64,000 bases of DNA from Sphingobacterium thalpophilum (GTDB lineage: Bacteria; Bacteroidota; Bacteroidia; Sphingobacteriales; Sphingobacteriaceae). Positions within the stretch are counted from its first letter, which is position 1. Every line of letters starts with the position of its first letter. Positions 28,595 through 39,282 of this stretch are shown piece by piece. The notes under the pieces are model-generated. The model saw only the letters and a program-made list of their open reading frames with translations. It was not told the origin of the DNA and did not search any database. The position numbers and the translations under genes were made by a program. The stretch lies in contig NZ_CP151087.1 of assembly GCF_038396785.1 (NCBI RefSeq), positions 310,001-374,000 of the forward strand, in the 5' to 3' direction.

Positions 28595-29800
28595 TTAGAA
28601 ATTTATTGTTTTTCGCTTCATTACTGTGTTGTCGATGACAAGCTCTCTTTTATATGCTTCAAAGGCAGCCCTGTCCCTGTGGCCAGTAAGGGTCATCACC
28701 TGGTTATCATCAAATCCTGCTGTGATCAGTGAAACGACCCGTGTGTGCTTCCAGGAATACAGCGTATAATTGTAGTCAAGTTTAAGTAGGTCTTTGATTT
28801 TTTGATATCTTCTCCTGAAATAATCCTCATAGACCTGTTCCTGTGAAATACGTTGTCCTTTTCCAAAGACAAAATAGTTGAGATCAGCCCTATCGATTCC
28901 CATTTCCAGTATAAGTTCATGGAGTTCATCACAGATCGGTACAAGTCTGTCGCCTGTCTTTCCGGTAGGTCCGGGAACCTTGATCTGTCGGGAATATAGA
29001 TCGATATGCTGTACCTTTAGAAAACGGATCTCTTTTGGTCTCATACAGGAATAGAAGATCCATTTGGAATAATTGTAGAGTTCCTGATCTTTGATAAGTT
29101 CTGCTTTGACTTTTTCAGCAACGATAGGGGAGTAATACCTGTTTTTTTCAGCTCTATCTTTCTTGATGATCAGATCGGAAAGGTCTATTTCATATTTTAT
29201 GCCACGGTTATGTTTCTTCTCCAGTTTGGCGATCCGGCCAAAGAACTGACTCATGAACTTCGCGTGATTGTTATATGTTCTGGGAGTCCATTCCTCTTCA
29301 AAGAAATAATAGTCCAGAAAATCCTGTATATGGAGATCATTTAATTCTGAGCAGGGGATATGGGGATCATCCATGGATTCCACATATTTTTTAAGATTGT
29401 TGAGGAAGGAGACATAGGTGCGTACCGTATTATTCTGTAATTCGCATTTTCGGCAGTATTCAAGAAATTTTTCTGTAGCTTCCGGTACCGACCATGGTTT
29501 TTGGGATTTTTCCTCCCTGTGGATGTTTAAGGTTCTTTCTTGTTCACTGATTTGGCTGCAAAGGATCTCTTCAGGCAGAAATGGGTTGAATCCGTAGGCC
29601 AGTACGTAATCTATGTCATCCCTGAGCTGCTGCGCGGCCAGTTCCTTTTCCTCAGGGTCATGGATGTAGTTGATTCCATCCCTGACATAGAATTTTCTGA
29701 ATTTTCCCGCCTGGCCGGGGATCCGGTACTCATAAACGACTCTCCAGTCCCCATCTGCTGCCCTGACGATCCGCGCGTTCTTGAACTGTCTTGTCCTCAT
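28595..29800 (-). CDS. Tyrosine recombinase / site-specific integrase
   Basis: A 401-aa phage-integrase-family recombinase. The N-terminal arm-type domain (residues 1-80) and SAM-like core-binding domain (about 105-200, EKFLEYCRKCELQNNTVRTY) precede the catalytic domain. All key residues are visible: Arg in SCMRPKEIR, Lys in PTGKTGDRLV, H-x-x-R in WKHTR, His in LTGHRDR and nucleophile Tyr in FEAYKREL. No excisionase, relaxase or tRNA lies next to it, so it is a solitary integrase. It ends next to the susCD locus terminator, and a transposon relic and IS copy lie upstream of its start. Confidence 0.93.
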   Translation of the reverse strand: MRTRQFKNARIVRAADGDWRVVYEYRIPGQAGKFRKFYVRDGINYIHDPEEKELAAQQLRDDIDYVLAYGFNPFLPEEILCSQISEQERTLNIHREEKSQKPWSVPEATEKFLEYCRKCELQNNTVRTYVSFLNNLKKYVESMDDPHIPCSELNDLHIQDFLDYYFFEEEWTPRTYNNHAKFMSQFFGRIAKLEKKHNRGIKYEIDLSDLIIKKDRAEKNRYYSPIVAEKVKAELIKDQELYNYSKWIFYSCMRPKEIRFLKVQHIDLYSRQIKVPGPTGKTGDRLVPICDELHELILEMGIDRADLNYFVFGKGQRISQEQVYEDYFRRRYQKIKDLLKLDYNYTLYSWKHTRVVSLITAGFDDNQVMTLTGHRDRAAFEAYKRELVIDNTVMKRKTINF

Positions 29801-29910
29801 GAACCGCTTTCTGTAGGAATTTAAACTTGGTGCTGTTTTTGGGGATCAAGCAGAATTCTTGGGGGAATACAAAAAATTTCCTAGTTTAGTTTGTTTAATA
29901 CAGATATCCC
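29801..29910. other. Gap upstream of the integrase
   Basis: About 110 bp without a credible gene. It should hold the integrase promoter; no att-like repeat was identified. Confidence 0.4.
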
Positions 29911-30017
29911 TTGCAAGACGCCGAACGTAAATTACTTTCCCTATTGATGCCCGAAGGGCTTTTAGAATACTTTCAGATTTTAGAAGTCGATCAGGTTGAC
30001 AATCAGCTCCACATTTA
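29911..30017 (+). pseudogene. Relic of an ISAon1-type N-terminal region protein
   Basis: The frame from TTG 29911 reads L-Q-D-A-E-R-K-L-L-S..., then MPEGLLEYFQILEVD and QLHIYL at the IS edge. It resembles the small N-terminal-region ORF of ISAon1-family transposases. It runs into the IS5-type element at 30018. If the IS is removed using the TA duplication, the frame reads ...QLHI-stop, so it was already truncated before that insertion. No matching transposase part is found on the other side. Confidence 0.5.
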
Positions 30018-31489
<1,472 letters not shown>

Positions 31490-31691
31490 TAAGTATTTGA
31501 TTATTTTAAATAGAACGGGTCTCAGAAGTAAATGGTTTGTCAATTAAATGAAACAGTTGCATTTAACTAAACTTGGTTAGAGAAATGGTTTTATGATACA
31601 AAATGATGTTCAATTGATACAATATTACCGGCAATTGAGCGATTAATTATTGAATTTTAGATATCTGTATACCAAATAGCTATTCAATTCA

Positions 31692-33710
31692 ATGAACAAA
31701 ATATACCTCTTAATTAGTGCCCTTTTTCTGTCTTTTGTACAGACGACAATCGCACAGCATACCACAGCAGTATCGATAGGAAAGGCGAATATTCCAATAG
31801 ACGGGATTTTTCAGGCTGATCCAACCGTATTCTTTTACGGGGGATATTATTACCTGTACGGTACGAATGGAGATTCTGAAGAACAGCAGGGGTTTAAAGT
31901 GTATCAATCTACAGATTTGAAACATTGGAAGGTCCCGGCAGGCACAACTTCAGGTTTTGCTCTTTTAAAAGGAGATGCTTTTGGATCGACGGGATTTTGG
32001 GCGCCACAAGTATGGTTTGAAAAGGGTAAATTTTATATGGCTTATACAGCAGATGAGCATATAGCAATTGCAGTTAGTGATAGCCCTGTAGGTCCTTTTA
32101 AGCAAACTTCCAAAGCACCACTTGAAGTCGGGCAAAAGCAGATAGATCCATTTGTATTCAGCGATCGCAATGGGAGGAAATACCTGTTTCATGTCAGATT
32201 AACGCAAGGAAATAGAATTTTTGTCGCCGAATTAAAGTCCGATTATTCGGGAATAAAAGGAGAGACGCTAAAAGAATGTGTCCATGCGGAATTACCCTGG
32301 GAAAATACAGCAAATGCAGAGTGGACGGTTACCGAAGGTCCTACTGTTATCCAGCAAGGCCAGTATTATTATATGTTTTATTCGGCAAATGATTTTCGAA
32401 ATAAAGACTATGCTGTCGGCGTGGCAATCGCGGATAATGTCTATGGGCCTTGGAAAAAACTGGAAGGTCAGCCGGCATTAAGCCGAAAAAATAGCGGTTT
32501 TGCCGGAACTGGACATGGCGACGTTTTCAAAAAAGGAAAGCAATGGAATTATGTCTTTCACACACACTTTTCAGATGAAAAAGTGGCACCTCGGAGAACC
32601 GCTATCATACCGTTTAATTTTGCATCAACTGGTGATGGTATTACGGTTCCTCGGTTTGATACCGCAAAGTTTCGCTTCCTGGCTACAGATCAGGGATTGA
32701 CCCAGAATGGAAAATCCTATCAAACGGATGTAGCCTTTGGCGATCCCTTTATTGTATTTGATCCGCCTACCGATCGATATTATTTATATGGCACAGGTGG
32801 AACTGAAAACGGCTTTATTGCTTATAGTTCCAAAGATCTGAAAACATGGACGAAGGAAAGGAAAGTATATGATGCCAACCAGCCTAATGGCTGGGGAGAA
32901 AAAGATTTTTGGGCGCCTGAAGTTTACCGGGTCAATAACAAATACTATATGTATTATAGCGCCCATTGGAAAGATAATCCAAAACAACATATTGAAAACT
33001 ATCGCATCGGGGTAGCTGTGGCGGATAGTCCCTTAGGGCCATTCAAAGACCTTACTGGAAAACCTATTTTTGATCCGGGATATCCAATTATTGATGCGAA
33101 CGTTTTTAGAGATACCGACAATAGGAATTATCTGTTTTATTCGCGTTGTTGCTACGAGCATCCGGTGGAGTCGGAGGTTGCGGATTGGGCGAAGCAGAAG
33201 TATGGCTATAGCAGGATCGAAGAGAGCTGGGTGTATGGTGTTGAATTGGACAGCAGTATGACTAAAACGATCGGGGACCCAGTCCTTTTAATGCGACCTC
33301 CAGTTTCGATGAATGACGCACAGGCTGAATGGGAGAGTAGGTCAGTCACTTCGGGTGAGATAAATAGACGATGGACAGAAGGTTCTTTTCTAATGAAAAA
33401 AAACGGACAATATTATATGATGTATTCCGCCAACTATTTTGCTGGAGCCAATTATGCGGTAGGCTATGGAACGGCAACTGCCCCATTGGGAAGCTATGAA
33501 AAGTCACCTGCTAACCCAATCATTGAAAAAAATACCCATAGCGGGAGAGTAATTTCGGGTACCGGACACAATAGCCTATTTAGCGATAGAGAAGGAAAGC
33601 TCCGCTGTGTGTATCACGGACGTACTATAAAAACGGGTGATAAACGCATCGTTTTTATCAGCGACGTTTTTTTTAATGAAAATGGCCAATTGCATATCGT
33701 TACAGATTGA
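31692..33710 (+). CDS. Tandem GH43-family glycosidase, secreted
   Basis: A 672-aa secreted enzyme (signal peptide cut near SFVQTTIAQ). Two five-blade beta-propeller GH43 modules are visible. Module 1 (about 30-330) has QADPTVFFYGGYYYLYGTNG with the general-base Asp, FWAPQVWFEKGKFYMAYTA, and WTVTEGPTVI with the likely acid Glu. Module 2 (about 345-670) repeats the pattern: FGDPFIVFDPPTDRYYLYGT, FWAPEVYRVNNKYYMYYSA, and RWTEGSFLMKKNGQYYMMYS. GH43 members remove arabinose, xylose or galactose from plant glycans. It starts 203 bp after IS copy 2 and its stop codon lies within a terminator stem. No SusCD pair adjoins it directly. Confidence 0.88.
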   Translation: MNKIYLLISALFLSFVQTTIAQHTTAVSIGKANIPIDGIFQADPTVFFYGGYYYLYGTNGDSEEQQGFKVYQSTDLKHWKVPAGTTSGFALLKGDAFGSTGFWAPQVWFEKGKFYMAYTADEHIAIAVSDSPVGPFKQTSKAPLEVGQKQIDPFVFSDRNGRKYLFHVRLTQGNRIFVAELKSDYSGIKGETLKECVHAELPWENTANAEWTVTEGPTVIQQGQYYYMFYSANDFRNKDYAVGVAIADNVYGPWKKLEGQPALSRKNSGFAGTGHGDVFKKGKQWNYVFHTHFSDEKVAPRRTAIIPFNFASTGDGITVPRFDTAKFRFLATDQGLTQNGKSYQTDVAFGDPFIVFDPPTDRYYLYGTGGTENGFIAYSSKDLKTWTKERKVYDANQPNGWGEKDFWAPEVYRVNNKYYMYYSAHWKDNPKQHIENYRIGVAVADSPLGPFKDLTGKPIFDPGYPIIDANVFRDTDNRNYLFYSRCCYEHPVESEVADWAKQKYGYSRIEESWVYGVELDSSMTKTIGDPVLLMRPPVSMNDAQAEWESRSVTSGEINRRWTEGSFLMKKNGQYYMMYSANYFAGANYAVGYGTATAPLGSYEKSPANPIIEKNTHSGRVISGTGHNSLFSDREGKLRCVYHGRTIKTGDKRIVFISDVFFNENGQLHIVTD

Positions 33711-33733
33711 CCCACGGGTCAATCTGTCTTTTT
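33702..33733. terminator. Terminator containing the stop codons of two convergent genes
   Basis: ACAGATTGACCC (33702-33713) pairs with GGGTCAATCTGT (33716-33727), then CTTTTT. The GH43 stop (TGA, 33708-33710) and the minus-strand stop at 33719-33721 both lie in the stem. Confidence 0.75.
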
Positions 33734-34018
33734 GGGTATTGCCGGATTTTCGACATTTTCATCCCAAGCAGCGGACGAGGCCGATCTAGCATTTGTTCCG
33801 TCGCTTGTTTGTGTCTTTTTATGGGCATAATTGACATTTTCTTCTTCTTCAGGATCGGTTTCATCCACGTCCGGTTCAGGACGCTCAATTGGATCAGTAT
33901 CATTGGGATCCGGAATAGTATGTTGCCCGAATAATCCTTTACGATACCATATGTTACTAAAGTAATAGGCAATAATCAAACCTCGTTTTACTACTGCATG
34001 TTGCAATATCTCTTCCAT
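33719..34018 (-). CDS. Small acidic, Pro/Asp/Glu-rich protein of unknown function
   Basis: 99 aa from ATG 34018; the longer frame begins with TTG. The N-terminal 40 residues are ordered (MEEILQHAVVKRGLIIAYYF, one possible helix). The rest is low complexity: DPNDTDPIERPEPDVDETDP, then Ser/Ala/Thr-rich. The domain is unrecognised. A protein of similar style but different sequence is at 43783-44133. It converges with GH43 and shares a terminator. Disordered acidic proteins of this kind are often stress-linked, but nothing shows that here. Confidence 0.55.
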   Translation of the reverse strand: MEEILQHAVVKRGLIIAYYFSNIWYRKGLFGQHTIPDPNDTDPIERPEPDVDETDPEEEENVNYAHKKTQTSDGTNARSASSAAWDENVENPAIPKKTD

Positions 34019-34131
34019 GTTTTCGATTTCGTTTAAGTGGTACAACCCTCTTTATTCGCGTTGTATTCTCTCGAATAATGAACAATATCAGCAAGGAAAT
34101 AGTTTGCGAGATTTCAGGATGCTGCATCAGG

Positions 34132-36300
34132 TTAATTGAGCAACATTTGTTCGGGAAATGGCTTAACAATTGGAAAGTAAAGATGAACTGTTGTACCCAA
34201 ACCGACTTCCGATTCAATTTTTATATTTCCTCCCAACCGCTCCATGATGCGCTTTACGAGTGAAAGACCAATGCCCGTACCTGGTATGGAGCCCACGTTA
34301 TCCGCCCTTGTAAACATTTCGTATATGTGCGGTAGGTGTTCACTGGGTATGCCAATTCCATTATCCTTGATTTGATAATGGGTATAATCATCTTCATGCG
34401 AACTATCTATGGATACCACAGGGCTGTCCGACTGGGCTGAATATTTTATAGCGTTGATAATTAAATTGGAAAAAATTTGATAAGCGGCACTTTTCTCGCC
34501 CCAAATAGGCAATAATGTACCAAAAGTGGGCCGACAATTATTGACGTTATATAGAATACTGTTTTCTTGGAATATACGCTGAATGGTGTAGGCCATTGGA
34601 AGTGGCTCTTTGTCTAAAATGCTGGATCGGTGTTGACTTAATTGTACCATATTGTTGATAATATCCTCAATGTTGGTGACACTTCGGCTGAAATTCTGAT
34701 ACCATTTATTGATTTTTTTAAAATCGATATTGTCGGGGTGTTGCTGAAGAAATTGTATACCCATTTTTAAGATGGACAGCGGGTTTTTCAAATCGTGGGA
34801 AAGCGTATGGGTAAACATTTCCAATTCATTGTTTAAGCTGAGAAGTTCGTCATTGAGGAGCTGGCGTTCTTTCAATTTCGCAAAGATGGATTCTTTGATG
34901 ATTTGATTTAAGCGAAGTACAAAGTTAATTTCAGCATCATTCCATGGCTTGGCAACATCATAACGCGTATCTTCCCAGATTTTGAGCTGCTTTTTACCAT
35001 CCTGTTCTTCTTTTAACTCCAATTGCATGACCTGACTGCTATATTCTCTTCTAAACCAAACGATGTAATAATCGTTCTCCAAGCCTACCTTTAAATACAT
35101 TAGACCGGCAAAACCAAGCTTTTCTTTAAAGTTTTCTTGATGATTTAGACGAAAGTTGTAGTCTTTAAAGAGGGCTTTGTCGGTATGTTTCTGCAGGAAT
35201 TGAATGAGTTCATAAAACTGTGCTTTAGGAGGAGACTGCCCATAGTTAAAAACGTCGCCTTGATTGAAAATTGCCAAACCATCTGCATCCACAAGCTGAG
35301 TTAGAATGTCCATATGTTGTATCAAGGCACAATTTACCATCTTATTTTCAGAGAGACTTTTCTTTAATTCTTCTTCTGCAAGCTTAAGAAGTTCTGTTCT
35401 TTCCAAAAGATTCTGTTTAATATGACTTTCATATTTGTTGGTTGCCGCCTGGATGGCAAATGTGCATAGTTTTCGTTGTTGTAGGTCGACTACACGCTTT
35501 TCGTCATGCTGCGCAACCACAAGTCCCCAAAAATCATCATCAATACAGATTCGAAAAAAAAGGGCACTTTGAACATTTATTTCTTTTAAAAAAAGCTGAT
35601 GGAGTTCAGGCAGAGGAGATAATAAGCTCGAAAGGGGATCGATGGCCTCATCTTTATAATAGAATTCTTGTCCCTGATCGTCCATGTTGGGAGCGTATCT
35701 ATACGAATAACTACGATAGTAAGACAAAACTTCCTCGGGCATAAAATCTTTGGAGAATTCCTTGCCCTTGAAAGAAGACCGTCCATTTGCCGTATGCTCA
35801 GCAATCACCGAACTATACCCCGTTTCTTGAATTTGCAAAACGAAAACACGATCATAATTCAATATCTTGTTGATGGCCGAACAAACGCGATTCCAGTTAT
35901 TTGGCTGAATGGTATCCAACAAAAAATTGAGCTCGTTAATTTTTTTAGCGGCAATATATTTTTTATGTTGTTGTTCCCATTCAATGTAAAGATATTCATC
36001 ATGTCTACGTAATTTTACATAAACACGGTCGTTTTTAATTTTAATGGGTAAAATGTGGCGCGACTGTCCGTTTTCAAGAAGTTCCATCACAGCATTCCTC
36101 ACTTTTAACAAAGCTTCGCCGAAGATATGGCCAAAGCTATGAAAAAAATGAGTTCCTAATAGAGCTTCACTGGTATAATGTTCATTTACGACAGACTCCG
36201 TTACTCCGACGATCGTAAAGTGCCGATCTAAAATGACCAGTTTGCCAAAAGATTGAAGCTTAATAGCGGTTTGATTGCTCGATTGGATTGTATGATTCAT
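34132..36300 (-). CDS. Phytochrome-like hybrid-domain sensor histidine kinase lacking bilin-binding residues
   Basis: A 722-aa soluble kinase with PAS-like (about 10-115), GAF (about 130-315) and PHY-like (about 325-480) regions followed by HisKA and HATPase domains. It resembles bacteriophytochrome architecture. H-box FTHTLSHDLKNPL has the phosphoacceptor His502; the N-box NLIINAIKYS, G1 DNGIGIP (about 646-652) and G2 GTGIGLSLVKR (about 679) are intact. The N-terminal Cys that binds biliverdin and the PASDIP motif of the GAF domain are absent (SKDFMPEEVL at that place), so it probably does not bind a bilin by the usual thioether. Cognate response regulator not in the window. Signal unknown. 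Confidence 0.85.
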   Translation of the reverse strand: MNHTIQSSNQTAIKLQSFGKLVILDRHFTIVGVTESVVNEHYTSEALLGTHFFHSFGHIFGEALLKVRNAVMELLENGQSRHILPIKIKNDRVYVKLRRHDEYLYIEWEQQHKKYIAAKKINELNFLLDTIQPNNWNRVCSAINKILNYDRVFVLQIQETGYSSVIAEHTANGRSSFKGKEFSKDFMPEEVLSYYRSYSYRYAPNMDDQGQEFYYKDEAIDPLSSLLSPLPELHQLFLKEINVQSALFFRICIDDDFWGLVVAQHDEKRVVDLQQRKLCTFAIQAATNKYESHIKQNLLERTELLKLAEEELKKSLSENKMVNCALIQHMDILTQLVDADGLAIFNQGDVFNYGQSPPKAQFYELIQFLQKHTDKALFKDYNFRLNHQENFKEKLGFAGLMYLKVGLENDYYIVWFRREYSSQVMQLELKEEQDGKKQLKIWEDTRYDVAKPWNDAEINFVLRLNQIIKESIFAKLKERQLLNDELLSLNNELEMFTHTLSHDLKNPLSILKMGIQFLQQHPDNIDFKKINKWYQNFSRSVTNIEDIINNMVQLSQHRSSILDKEPLPMAYTIQRIFQENSILYNVNNCRPTFGTLLPIWGEKSAAYQIFSNLIINAIKYSAQSDSPVVSIDSSHEDDYTHYQIKDNGIGIPSEHLPHIYEMFTRADNVGSIPGTGIGLSLVKRIMERLGGNIKIESEVGLGTTVHLYFPIVKPFPEQMLLN

Positions 36301-36463
36301 AGTACCCCAAAACTCCTAATGTATACATAAATGTACGAAAAAAAATTACGACAACATAGATCGAATCTTTAATATTAGAACGTTGGAAAGTAGATAAAAT
36401 TGCTTTATTGGCTTCTTTTTACTTTGGAATTAAAAATAGTACCATTTTCTCACATGTAACATA

Positions 36464-37090
36464 CTATAAATGGGCATTAAATTCTTTGGCAACAGCATTC
36501 GCCATTCCTTTAATTAATGATTTCCACTGCGGATAGGAGGCTCCTATTTTCGCCGCCAAACCGACGAGATAGTTCCGAACATTATCGCTAAAATTTTCAT
36601 TGTCAACGTTTATGATCTCGTTTCTGCCAGCATATTGAAACAATATACTGTTTCTACGCTGTTCGATCAGGAAAGTTGACGATGAAATTCCTTCGAAAAA
36701 ATGAGCTGTATTTTTATCGCCGGGATGGCTTGGATCGGGACAAGGCTTTAAGGTTAGGGCAAAAACTTTATAATCATCGGTTTTGTCTAGCGTGAGGTTA
36801 ACGACATGCACCCAGTCATAACCACCGCTACTTGGAAGTCCCGGCCCGGGGATATCCAGTCTGATATAATCATGTAATTCGAGTAAGCGATCTATCGGTG
36901 TACCATAACCGCCTGTCAATTGAAATGTGGTAGCGGGTAATTGGGCTAACGTGTACCAATGGTTGACCTTTCTCAGGTTCTCTACGCCCAATTCAAATGC
37001 TAAGTTAGCGATATCTTCACTTGCAAATTCAAGTGATTCAAAACAATCAAGTCTTTTCCCTTCTTTTTGTTCCGGTATGATATTTTTCAT
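36464..37090 (-). CDS. Uncharacterised 208-aa protein
   Basis: Soluble, no signal peptide, mixed alpha/beta. Notable segments are TFQLTGGYGTPIDRLLELHD, DIPGPGLPSSGGYDWVHV, TLKPCPDPSHPGDKNTAHFF and a C-terminal helix VGLAAKIGASYPQWKSLIKG. No family recognised. Well separated, ATG start, no competing frame, so probably a real gene. It lies between the sensor kinase and ku on the same strand. Confidence 0.6.
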   Translation of the reverse strand: MKNIIPEQKEGKRLDCFESLEFASEDIANLAFELGVENLRKVNHWYTLAQLPATTFQLTGGYGTPIDRLLELHDYIRLDIPGPGLPSSGGYDWVHVVNLTLDKTDDYKVFALTLKPCPDPSHPGDKNTAHFFEGISSSTFLIEQRRNSILFQYAGRNEIINVDNENFSDNVRNYLVGLAAKIGASYPQWKSLIKGMANAVAKEFNAHL

Positions 37091-37187
37091 CGTTTTTCCA
37101 TTTATGTTTAAAATACTGGATTTCTTATTCCTGCTTTTAGCTTCCTTGAAGGTAGCTAAGCCACCTAGGTTTTTATGTCGGTGCGTC

Positions 37188-37943
37188 TTAACCCAAGCTC
37201 GCTTTTAGTTTGGCAAGGAGATCGTCTGCTTTTGTATGCTCAACTTTCATTTTTCGGATGGTTGGGCGTTTTCCCTTGTCTTTTTGCTTGATAATTTTTA
37301 GGAGCTCGTCCATGTATTCATTTTTATATTTACTAATATCAAAGGACTTACTGTGCTGCTCAATCAGCTGTGTCGCCATGTCCATTTCCACCTTTTGAAT
37401 TTTTATTGTAGTGGGCAATTTAAGGTCGTCCAAGCCCCTAATCTCCTGCTGATAGCGAATTTTATTCAATACCAATGCATTACGATAGGGTTTTATAAGG
37501 GCTAGATGTTCGACATTTCGCATCACAAATGCTCCTAAACCCGCCATTTTTGTTTTTTCTAAAGCTTTGACAAGCAGCTGATAAGCTTTCTCACCGCCCT
37601 TCTGTGGTTCGAGGTAATAAGGTGTTTCAAAATAAATACTGTCAACATCCATCAGTTTTACAAATGCATGCAGATTGATAAGTTTTGATTTCTCCGGACT
37701 TGCATCTTCAAAATCGGCGTCTTCCAAAACTACATAGTGGTCTTTCATAAAGTATCCTTTAACAATATTGTCCCACTTTACTTCTTTACCAGTCTGTTCA
37801 TTTACCCGTTTGAATTTAATATTGGATAAATCTTTACGATCAAGCATGTCCAAATCGAGACTTGCATTTTCAGTTGCACTATATAATTTTATGGGAATAT
37901 TAACTAAGCCAAAACCAATAGCCCCTGTCCAAATTGCACGCAT
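37188..37943 (-). CDS. ku: Ku protein, non-homologous end joining
   Basis: A 251-aa bacterial Ku homodimer subunit, which binds DNA ends and recruits LigD. Begins with the family start MRAIWTGAIGFGLVNIPIKL, with TGKEVKWDNIVKGYF, the bridge segment SIYFETPYYLEPQKGGEKAY and RNVEHLALIKPYRNALVL. The C-terminal basic tail (KGKRPTIRKMKVEH) is as in other bacterial Ku proteins. No ligD is adjacent, so its partner must lie elsewhere. Divergent from an FAD oxidoreductase. Confidence 0.95.
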   Translation of the reverse strand: MRAIWTGAIGFGLVNIPIKLYSATENASLDLDMLDRKDLSNIKFKRVNEQTGKEVKWDNIVKGYFMKDHYVVLEDADFEDASPEKSKLINLHAFVKLMDVDSIYFETPYYLEPQKGGEKAYQLLVKALEKTKMAGLGAFVMRNVEHLALIKPYRNALVLNKIRYQQEIRGLDDLKLPTTIKIQKVEMDMATQLIEQHSKSFDISKYKNEYMDELLKIIKQKDKGKRPTIRKMKVEHTKADDLLAKLKASLG

Positions 37944-38068
37944 ATGTTGTCCATTTATTGCTAATACGATAACCTTCGCTATGGAGGAATGGTTTGAAAT
38001 TTAATAAAATAGCTGGCAAACTATTCCTAAAGGAATCGGTTATATACTGTAAAGCTGCTATTATTATC
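37944..38068. promoter_or_regulatory. Divergent ku / oxidoreductase promoter region with inverted repeat
   Basis: AGGAATGGTTTG (37985-37996) pairs with CAAACTATTCCT (38017-38028), one G-T mismatch in 12. It could be an operator or leader hairpin for the oxidoreductase. Confidence 0.45.
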
Positions 38069-39274
38069 ATGGATTTAAAGTCAAATGAGCCATTTTGGTT
38101 GGTGAAGAATGGTCTCTTAAATACCTATCCTTCCTTACAAAAAGATATAAGCTGTGATGTACTTATTGTAGGAGGGGGGATCACCGGAGCCTTGATTGCG
38201 CATCAATGTATGGCCGATGGAAAGAAATGTGTTCTTATAGATAAGCGGGAAATTGTGAATGGGAGTTCGGCGGCAACAACTTCCATGTTACAATATGAGA
38301 TTGATATTCCCTTATATAGATTAAAGGAATTAATCGGCATTCAGGGGGCAATTGCGAGCTACCGAGCCTGTGGAGAAGCGATTGATAAATTAGGTAGACT
38401 TGCCAAGAAAATCCGATCGAAAGCTGGTTTTAGAAGCAAACAGTCACTCTACTATGCGGCAAAGAAAAAGGATATAGCTTGGCTAAAGGTGGAGTTCGAA
38501 GCAAGGCAAGAAGCTGGCTTCGACGTCAAGTGGCTGACGGAGCGGGATATCAGGGAACGTTATGCAATGTGCGGTGCTTATGGGGGTATACTTTCGGATC
38601 TAGGGGCAAGCATTGACGCCTTTTGTTTCACACACGAACTATTGGCATATAATGTTAACCGAGGGTTATCTATTTTTGACAAAACAGCGTTGGAAAAAGT
38701 GTTTTATAAGTCTGGTTATAATTCAGCGATTACTTCAACAGGGGCTAAAATCAAAGCGGAAAAGATTATCTATTGTACAGGATACGAAACAACAAATCTC
38801 ATTTCCGAAAAATTTGTTGACCTGCTAAGCACATTTGCTATTGTATCGGAAGCTGATAAAGAACATAATCAGCTATATCGCGACCTTCTCATCTGGAATA
38901 CGGCCACGCCCTATTTGTATATGCGAACAACAGACGACGATAGGTTTCTGATTGGAGGAGAAGATGAGACCTTTAGAGATCCCATCAAGCGAGATGAGCT
39001 CATTGCAAAGAAGTCTCATAAGTTAGCGCAGTCATTTAATAAAATTTTTGTCGATAAAACCTTCCGCACTGATTTTACTTGGGCAGGTACATTTGGGACG
39101 ACCAAAGATGGATTACCTTATATCGGAGAACATAGAAAGTTCAAAAATTCATATTTTGTATGTGGCTTCGGCGGAAATGGTATAACCTTTTCTGTTGCAG
39201 CAATGGAGATGGTTGCGAGTTGGCTTCATAAGCTAAACCATCCATTGGAAGAATGGTTTAGATTTGGCCGGTAA
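38069..39274 (+). CDS. FAD-dependent oxidoreductase (DAO family)
   Basis: About 401 aa from ATG 38069 (MDLKSNEPFWLVKNG); the longer frame starts with TTG at 37994. The dinucleotide-binding motif DVLIVGGGITGALIAHQC lies near the N-terminus. The second FAD segment VLIDKREIVNGSSAATTSML and the C-terminal DAO motif YFVCGFGGNGITFSVAAMEM are also present. DAO family members oxidise amines or amino acids (glycine oxidase, sarcosine oxidase types). Unlike many Bacteroidota homologues no C-terminal Rieske domain is present. Substrate unknown. Sits between ku and topoisomerase IB in a stress-like gene group. Confidence 0.85.
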   Translation: MDLKSNEPFWLVKNGLLNTYPSLQKDISCDVLIVGGGITGALIAHQCMADGKKCVLIDKREIVNGSSAATTSMLQYEIDIPLYRLKELIGIQGAIASYRACGEAIDKLGRLAKKIRSKAGFRSKQSLYYAAKKKDIAWLKVEFEARQEAGFDVKWLTERDIRERYAMCGAYGGILSDLGASIDAFCFTHELLAYNVNRGLSIFDKTALEKVFYKSGYNSAITSTGAKIKAEKIIYCTGYETTNLISEKFVDLLSTFAIVSEADKEHNQLYRDLLIWNTATPYLYMRTTDDDRFLIGGEDETFRDPIKRDELIAKKSHKLAQSFNKIFVDKTFRTDFTWAGTFGTTKDGLPYIGEHRKFKNSYFVCGFGGNGITFSVAAMEMVASWLHKLNHPLEEWFRFGR

Positions 39275-39282
39275 TTTCCTGC

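Noticed and set aside
28595..29800. Prophage or integrative conjugative element
   Set aside because: Only an integrase is present; no capsid, portal, relaxase, Tra or excisionase genes were seen nearby.
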